From Gammaproteobacteria bacterium (GTDB lineage: Bacteria; Pseudomonadota; Gammaproteobacteria; Steroidobacterales; PWYM01), in the NCBI GenBank assembly GCA_003567855.1, contig PWYM01000165.1, positions 1-32,406 on the forward strand: a stretch of 32,406 bases of DNA. The letters are read 5' to 3'. The first letter of the stretch is position 1. The number at the start of each line of letters is the position of its first letter. Shown here in pieces: positions 26,552 through 32,406 of this stretch. The notes under the pieces are model-generated. The model was given only the letters and a program-made list of their open reading frames with translations, did not search any database and was not told where the DNA came from. Both the position numbers and the translations under genes were made by a program.

Positions 26552-28000
26552 CTAATTGCCGCCCTTACCACCCGGGCCCGAGGGCCGCGTAAAGCGGTCG
26601 TTGAGTGCCTGCACCAGTCCGTGCGCATCGGAGATCACGCCGGCGAGACGGCGGCGGACCCTGCGGCCGTAGCCGCGTGGCGTGGTGAAGAAGTAGGGTT
26701 TCAGAGAACGCACGTTGTGTTCGAACGCGGCGAGCAGCCAAGGCGTGCGCCGCCCCAGTGCCTGTTCGCGCTCGAGCCGCCGGGCGACCTGGCGGCCGGC
26801 CACGCGGCGAATCCAGTGCTGAATCGCCCAGCCCAGGATCAGGATCAGCGCAAGGCCGCCCCAGAACACGATCGGGTTTTCGGGGAAGCCCAGTGACAGC
26901 CCGTCCTCGCTCGATCGGTGCAGCGCGACGCCGATGGCGATCACTACGCCGAGCAGGCCGCCGCCGATGATGCCCTGCAGCCAGGTGATGCGCCGTTTCC
27001 AGGCGCGTCGCGCGCCGGTCACCGCCGGCACCAGCGTATCGCCGATGTAGTGGGCGGTTTCTTCGAGCATCGCGCTGACGCGGTAAGCGCGCTCCACGTT
27101 GACCTGTTCCATGCGCTGGATGATCGCGTCCATGTCGGCGTTGCGCTTGCGTTCGAAGCGTTCACGCAGCGCTTCGTCGCCGAAGTCGCCGGCGGCGTCC
27201 GGGTCGTAGATGCGGAAGAAGCGTCCGGCGGTGAGTCCCTTCTGCGCGAGCGCACGCTGCCATGCGCTGAACACTTCCTCGGGGTTGTCCTCGCGCGCGG
27301 CGCTGTCGATCTGGTTCAGCACGTAGAGGAACTTGTTGAAGTCGGGGCGTTCCAGCGTGCGCCGCACGAGGTGGTCGAGCGTGTCGCGCATCGCGCCGGG
27401 CTCGGGGTGGCGGGCATCGAAGAACACCAGCACCAGGTCGGACAGGTCGAGGATGTGCTCGCTGATGCGCAGCGTTGCGGTGCGCTGGTCGTCGGCGTCG
27501 AAACCCGGCGAGTCGATCAGGATGCGCCCGCGCAGCCGGTCGCTGTTGCAGGTGCGCAGTTGCAGGTAGACGTCGAGGCGGCGGCCCTCGCCGGCGAGCA
27601 GCTCGTCGATCGACTCGCTGATGCGGTAGAACGGGAAGCGCGGCTCATTGTCGAGCGCGCGTCCGGGCAGCACGCGTGATTCGTCTTCGCTGCCGTAGCA
27701 GATCACGGTGAACTTGTCGTCCACCGCCTGGTTGCCAGTGGCCTGAAGTTTCTGGCCGACGTACTGGTTGATGAACGTCGACTTGCCCGATGAGAAGGTG
27801 CCGAGGATCGAGATCACCGGCCACCACGTCACCTGGGTCGCGAATGACTGGTCGCGCCCCATCATGCCGAGCCGGTAGGCGACCGCGTCGAGCTTGCGGA
27901 AGCTCTTCACGGCGTCTTTCAGCGCCGGGTTCTCGGTGGCGAGGTGGGATTCGAGGTTCTTCAGGCGTGCCTTCAGCGAGGTCGCGGTGTTGCTGGTCAA
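26552..28000 (-). CDS. Dynamin-like GTPase with two membrane segments
   Basis: A 482-aa dynamin-superfamily GTPase. Motifs: G1 P-loop GTFSSGKST (67-75), a candidate switch threonine in DDKFTVI (Thr98), G3 DSPGFD (from 163) and G4 NQID (229-232). A helical region follows, then two hydrophobic segments at about 343-361 (GIIGGGLLGVVIAIGVALH) and 376-394 (PIVFWGGLALILILGWAI), and a basic C-terminal tail. This layout suggests a membrane-anchored protein that uses GTP to shape, fuse or monitor the inner membrane; the actual role is unknown. The start is a TTG at 28000: GGAGG is spaced 7 nt before it, and no nearby in-frame ATG exists. It follows a small membrane-protein gene with a 1-bp gap, so the two are surely coexpressed. 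Convergent with the tRNA cluster. Confidence 0.85.
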   Translation of the reverse strand: MTSNTATSLKARLKNLESHLATENPALKDAVKSFRKLDAVAYRLGMMGRDQSFATQVTWWPVISILGTFSSGKSTFINQYVGQKLQATGNQAVDDKFTVICYGSEDESRVLPGRALDNEPRFPFYRISESIDELLAGEGRRLDVYLQLRTCNSDRLRGRILIDSPGFDADDQRTATLRISEHILDLSDLVLVFFDARHPEPGAMRDTLDHLVRRTLERPDFNKFLYVLNQIDSAAREDNPEEVFSAWQRALAQKGLTAGRFFRIYDPDAAGDFGDEALRERFERKRNADMDAIIQRMEQVNVERAYRVSAMLEETAHYIGDTLVPAVTGARRAWKRRITWLQGIIGGGLLGVVIAIGVALHRSSEDGLSLGFPENPIVFWGGLALILILGWAIQHWIRRVAGRQVARRLEREQALGRRTPWLLAAFEHNVRSLKPYFFTTPRGYGRRVRRRLAGVISDAHGLVQALNDRFTRPSGPGGKGGN

Positions 28001-28001
28001 T

Positions 28002-28439
28002 TCATGTCCTCCGCAATGCCAGGCTCAGAAACAGCGCCGTGCCGACGCCCCAGGCGGCGTTGACGAGCACCCCCGTCAGCATCGGCGCGAACTGCCAGCC
28101 CGCGGCGATCGGCAGTGACTTCAGCGGCGCGACGACGAACCAGTTGACGAGCGTGGGCGCGAGCGCGCCGAACGCCGCGGCACCGAGCCAGTGGCCGGCG
28201 CCGCCCTTGGGCAGGCGCGGGCGCAGCAGCGCGTAAGCGATACCCCACAGACCACCCCAGAACGCGATCGACCAGATCTGCGGCAGTCCCAGCGGCCACG
28301 TCGGCCCCGACGGGAAGATCGCCCGGTCGGTCAGCCCTATCGCGACGAGCACGCTCAGCATCCCCTGGTGGAACACGAGCACCGCCACGCAACCCGCACA
28401 GAACGCCGCCAGCAGCGCGCCAGTCCCCGTCCCTTTCAT
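28002..28439 (-). CDS. Small multi-pass membrane protein of unknown function
   Basis: A 145-aa hydrophobic protein that I do not recognise. About four membrane segments can be seen: TGALLAAFCAGCVAVLVFHQ, IWSIAFWGGLWGIAYALL, LGAAAFGALAPTLVNWFVVAP and FAPMLTGVLVNAAWGVGTALFLSLAL. No catalytic motif is obvious. The ATG at 28439 is preferred over the track TTG at 28445 because GGAGGAG lies at good distance upstream. Its stop is followed after one base by the start of the dynamin-like GTPase, whose Shine-Dalgarno lies inside this gene, so the two should be translationally coupled. A membrane partner or adaptor for the GTPase is an inference only. Confidence 0.75.
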   Translation of the reverse strand: MKGTGTGALLAAFCAGCVAVLVFHQGMLSVLVAIGLTDRAIFPSGPTWPLGLPQIWSIAFWGGLWGIAYALLRPRLPKGGAGHWLGAAAFGALAPTLVNWFVVAPLKSLPIAAGWQFAPMLTGVLVNAAWGVGTALFLSLALRRT

Positions 28440-28619
28440 CGGCAATTCTCCTCCCTGCGTCCGACCGCCGTAACCCTACCACGTCCCCCCCTCGGGTCGG
28501 ACCCACGCAAGTGCCTGCCCCTGCAGGAAAGATGGGCTCACTGTGCGTCGATTACGGTCCGACCCCTGGTTTCCCCCGGGGTGTCCCCGGGATGGTGGAG
28601 GCCGCGGTGGCCGGCGGGG

Positions 28620-28625
28620 TATACT
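28620..28625 (+). promoter_or_regulatory. Possible -10 element for tRNA-Leu (and tig)
   Basis: TATACT lies 33 bp before tRNA-Leu in a GC-rich stretch (GGGGTATACTTACG). No strong -35 was found. The predicted start would give a short tRNA leader of about 27 nt, and readthrough could supply tig. Confidence 0.4.
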
Positions 28626-28658
28626 TACGTGTTGCGAAAGCAGAGCCCCGGGCTGCGT

Positions 28659-28745
28659 GCGAAAGTGGCGGAACTGGTAGACGCGCTGGGTTTAGGTCCC
28701 AGTGGGGTAAAACCCGTGAGAGTTCGAGTCTCTCCTTTCGCACCA
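28659..28745 (+). tRNA. tRNA-Leu (anticodon TAG)
   Basis: An 87-nt class II tRNA with acceptor arm GCGAAAG/CTTTCGC, anticodon stem CTGGG/CCCAG with loop TTTAGGT (anticodon TAG), a long variable arm (TGGGGTAAAACCCG), a T arm with GTTCGAGTC, and encoded CCA. A tRNA upstream of tig is common in gammaproteobacteria. Confidence 0.97.
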
Positions 28746-28889
28746 CTGTCGCTGCTGTTCTTTATGCCCCGCGGCCTGGTCGCCGGCGTTGGTCGGGGAT
28801 CAGCCAGGAAAACGCCAGGCGCCGTCGCCCGCCCGCAGCGCGGGTGCCAGCGCCTTCCATTACAAGTGTCTTAGAGGAAAGTGAAGCCA

Positions 28890-30179
28890 ATGCAGGTTTC
28901 GGTCGAAACCACCGGGTCGCTGGAACGCACGATGAAAGTGCGGGTCCCGGCCGAACAGGTGGAACGCGAGGTCGATGCACGCCTCAAGAAGGTTGCGCGT
29001 ACGGCGAAGATCAAGGGCTTCCGGCCGGGCAAGATCCCGCGCAAGGTCGTCGAGAAGCGCTATGGCGGGCAGGTGCGCCAGGAAGTGCTCTCGGAGCTGC
29101 TGCAGAAGAGCTACTCCGAAGCGCTGCAGCAGGAGCAGCTCCAGCCCGCCGGCGGCCCGCGTATCGAAACCGACGAGGCCGAGGCGGGCAAGGACTTCGC
29201 CTACACCGCGGTGTTCGAGGTGTTCCCGAAGATCGAACTGGCGAAGGTCGAGGGGCTGGCTTTCGAGCGCCCGACCGTCGAGATCCAGGAAGAAGACGTC
29301 GACGAGATGCTCGAGCGCCTGCGCACACAGCGCGCCGACTGGGGCCCCGTGGAACGCGCCGCCGCCGAAGGCGATCGCGTCAAGGTGGACTTCATCGGCC
29401 GCATCGACGGCGAACCCTTCGAAGGCGGCGAAGGCAAGGACGTGCCGGTCGTGCTCGGCGAAGGCCAGATGCTCGGCGACTTCGAGCAGGGGATCTACGG
29501 GCTCAAGCCCGGCGGCAGCCAGACCGTGCCGGTCACTTTCCCGTCGGACTACCGTAATGAGTCACTGGCCGGCAAGACCGCCGAGTTCACCGTGACCGCA
29601 ATCGCCGTGGAAGAGAAAATACTTCCCGATGTAGATGAAGAATTCGCAAAGGCCTTCGGCATAGAGGATGGCAGCCTCGAGACGCTGCGCACCGAGGTGC
29701 GCGAGAATATGCAGCGCGAACTCGACGAACGCATCAAGGCCCAGCTCAAGCGCCAGGCGCTCGATCAGCTCGTCGACCAGAATCCCGTCGAGCTGCCCGA
29801 CTCGCTGATCCAGCAGGAAATCCAGGCGCTGCAGCAGGAGGCGATGCGCCGCATGGGTACCGAGGATCCACAGCAGGCGCCACCGGCCGACGCGTTCCGT
29901 GACGGCGCCCGCCGTCGCGTCGCGGTCGGGCTGCTCATCAACGCGCTGATCAGCCGCGAGAGCATCCAGGTGGACCCGCAGCGCGTAATGGAACAGATAG
30001 AGAGTATGGCCGCCAATTACGAGCAGCCCGAGGAAGTGATCCGCCTCTACCAGAGCCAGCCGCGTCTGCGCAGCCAGATCGAGATGGCGGTGCTCGAGGA
30101 GCAGGTCACCGAGTGGCTGGTCGAGCACGGTGAGGTCGCCGACACCCCGAAGGTGTTCCGCGATTTCATGGACGGCTGA
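28890..30179 (+). CDS. tig: Trigger factor, ribosome-associated chaperone / PPIase
   Basis: A 429-aa chaperone that docks at the ribosome exit tunnel and protects nascent chains. The N-terminal ribosome-binding signature GFRPGKIP is present, the FKBP-type PPIase domain follows in the centre (DRVKVDFIGRIDGEPFEGG to PVTFPSDY), and the C-terminal helical arms complete the family length (E. coli 432 aa). The ATG at 28890 (MQVSVETTGSLERTMKV) matches the family; the track GTG at 28881 lies too close to AGAGGA to be used. The gap after tRNA-Leu is 144 bp. clpP and clpX follow, the conserved tig-clpP-clpX order. Confidence 0.98.
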   Translation: MQVSVETTGSLERTMKVRVPAEQVEREVDARLKKVARTAKIKGFRPGKIPRKVVEKRYGGQVRQEVLSELLQKSYSEALQQEQLQPAGGPRIETDEAEAGKDFAYTAVFEVFPKIELAKVEGLAFERPTVEIQEEDVDEMLERLRTQRADWGPVERAAAEGDRVKVDFIGRIDGEPFEGGEGKDVPVVLGEGQMLGDFEQGIYGLKPGGSQTVPVTFPSDYRNESLAGKTAEFTVTAIAVEEKILPDVDEEFAKAFGIEDGSLETLRTEVRENMQRELDERIKAQLKRQALDQLVDQNPVELPDSLIQQEIQALQQEAMRRMGTEDPQQAPPADAFRDGARRRVAVGLLINALISRESIQVDPQRVMEQIESMAANYEQPEEVIRLYQSQPRLRSQIEMAVLEEQVTEWLVEHGEVADTPKVFRDFMDG

Positions 30180-30221
30180 AGTCGCCCCCGGACCGGCGCG
30201 GGCGCGGTGCCCGCAGCCGTC
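30171..30221 (+). other. Nested inverted repeats at the tig-clpP junction
   Basis: The last codons of tig (GACGGCTG, 30171-30178) are complementary over 8 bp to CAGCCGTC (30214-30221). Inside lies a second stem, CGGC-GCGGGC / GCCCGC-A-GCCG (30194-30219) with loop GCGGT, which shares bases with the outer stem. The two structures may alternate or partly stack. No T-run follows, so this is more like an RNA processing or attenuation element than a standard terminator. Confidence 0.4.
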
Positions 30222-30296
30222 ATCGGGCCGCCGTCAGGTCGCGGAATTCGCGCCCCGGGCGGTGGTCCAAACACTTGGAGCCCGGAGTAGCACTTG

Positions 30297-30932
30297 ATGG
30301 AAACCAAAGCCCTGAACCTGGTCCCGATGGTGGTCGAGCAGACCGCCCGCGGCGAACGCGCCTACGACATCTATTCGCGCCTGCTCAAGGAGCGCCTGGT
30401 GTTCGTGGTGGGCCCGGTCGAGGACTACATGGCCAATCTCATCGTCGCGCAACTGCTGTTCCTCGAGTCCGAGAACCCCGACAAGGACATCCACCTCTAC
30501 ATCAACTCGCCTGGCGGGTCGGTGTCGGCGGGTCTTTCGATCTATGACACGATGCAGTTCATCCGCCCGGCGGTGAGCACCATCTGCCTGGGCCAGGCCG
30601 CGAGCATGGGCGCACTACTGCTGTCGGGCGGCACCAAGGGCAAGCGCTTCTGCCTGCCGCACTCGCGGATGATGATCCACCAGCCGCTCGGCGGCTTCCA
30701 GGGCCAGGCGTCGGATATCGACATCCATGCCAAGGAAGTGCTCGCGGTACGCGAGCGTCTCAATCGCATCCTCTCCGAGCACACCGGCCAGACGATCGAT
30801 CAGATTGCCCGCGATACGGACCGGGACAATTTCATGGATGGTCCGACCGCCGTTGAATACGGCCTCATTGACAGCGTGCTGGCCCGACGGGACGACTCCC
30901 GTGACGCCCGCCTGCCCAAGGAGGGCGAGTGA
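30297..30932 (+). CDS. clpP: ATP-dependent Clp protease proteolytic subunit
   Basis: A 211-aa serine peptidase that forms the tetradecameric chamber used with ClpX (and ClpA where present). The catalytic triad is visible: Ser103 in [11 protein letters not shown], His128 in [11 protein letters not shown] and Asp177 in DRDNFM. The ATG at 30297 ([10 protein letters not shown]) is preferred to the track TTG at 30294; CGGAG lies upstream. 117 bp separate it from tig, with strong secondary structure. clpX follows after 151 bp with its own promoter candidate. Confidence 0.98.
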   Translation: METKALNLVPMVVEQTARGERAYDIYSRLLKERLVFVVGPVEDYMANLIVAQLLFLESENPDKDIHLYINSPGGSVSAGLSIYDTMQFIRPAVSTICLGQAASMGALLLSGGTKGKRFCLPHSRMMIHQPLGGFQGQASDIDIHAKEVLAVRERLNRILSEHTGQTIDQIARDTDRDNFMDGPTAVEYGLIDSVLARRDDSRDARLPKEGE

Positions 30933-31006
30933 CGTTGCAGCAACAGCGTTTCACGGCGTTCCACCCGGTTTGCGGGCTGCGAACCCGGAACCGTGAGGTG
31001 GTCGTT

Positions 31007-31036
31007 TTGCACGCTTCGGACCGGGCGTGCTATATA
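31007..31036 (+). promoter_or_regulatory. Putative clpX promoter
   Basis: -35 TTGCAC (31007-31012), an 18-bp spacer ending in TGC, and -10 TATATA (31031-31036): both a fair -35 and an extended -10. It lies in the 151-bp clpP-clpX gap and would give a leader of about 40 nt, allowing clpX to be expressed apart from clpP. Confidence 0.6.
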
Positions 31037-31083
31037 GAAGTCGAACGTGCGCGCGGTCAATATGCGCATGCAGAGGAACAACC

Positions 31084-32394
<1,311 letters not shown>

Positions 32395-32406
32395 CCGCCG
32401 GACGCC

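Noticed and set aside
25881-26628. Short ORFs across the tRNA cluster
   Set aside because: They translate tRNA genes (typical peptides such as GRGFESLCPDQ and RSSVGRAPDCDSGRRGFESHRPP) and are not proteins.
28440-28658. Gap upstream of tRNA-Leu searched for small genes
   Set aside because: No ORF with a start signal and sensible composition; only the -10-like TATACT and GC-rich sequence were seen.

Overview
This window is ordinary chromosome from a high-GC gammaproteobacterium. The evidence is the set of EF-P lysyl-lysine modification genes (epmA, epmB), the FimV/FimX-type pilus regulators, MiaE, LpxH and PrmB, and the order asd-fimV-truA-accD-folC-(SPOR)-cvpA-purF followed by lpxH-ppi-folD-tRNAs-tig-clpP-clpX. 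From memory, these two blocks resemble Pseudomonas-type chromosomes, although the two blocks lie apart there. Every tRNA encodes its CCA end. I see no phage, insertion sequence, CRISPR array, toxin-antitoxin pair or biosynthetic cluster. Almost all long ORFs in the track that oppose a real gene are high-GC shadows.

Layout: (1) 1-3672, minus strand: a FimV-like LysM membrane protein running off the left edge, downstream of no visible partner, with a 691-aa FimX-like REC/PAS/degenerate GGDEF/degenerate EAL protein transcribed toward it. (2) 3857-9010: the EF-P modification region. epmB is divergent from efp. On the minus strand lies a tight operon SCO-PCuAC-psd-epmA-msrC with overlapping junctions, whose last gene overlaps the efp 3' end. 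(3) 9074-12157, plus strand: prmB, aroC, asd. (4) 12277-21914, plus strand: a large acidic FimV, then truA, accD, folC, a DedD-type SPOR protein, cvpA and purF. (5) 21919-23440: a small Ser/Thr kinase and MiaE. (6) 23536-25766, minus strand: folD, a periplasmic cyclophilin and lpxH. (7) 26073-26492: tRNA-Pro, -Arg, -His, -Lys. (8) 26552-28439, minus strand: a small multi-pass membrane protein and a dynamin-like GTPase with two membrane segments. (9) 28659-32394: tRNA-Leu, tig, clpP, clpX.

Functionally the window combines translation and tRNA modification (EF-P with EpmA/EpmB, PrmB, TruA, MiaE, five tRNAs), amino acid, folate, purine and fatty acid biosynthesis (aroC, asd, folC, folD, purF, accD), proteostasis (Tig, ClpXP, cyclophilin), envelope synthesis (psd, lpxH), copper delivery to cytochrome oxidase (SCO, PCuAC) and type IV pilus/polarity control (FimV, FimX). 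I found no clearly new biological system. The least explained loci are the dynamin-like GTPase with its small membrane partner, the small kinase without a glycine-rich loop between purF and miaE, and the second FimV-like protein beside a FimX homologue.
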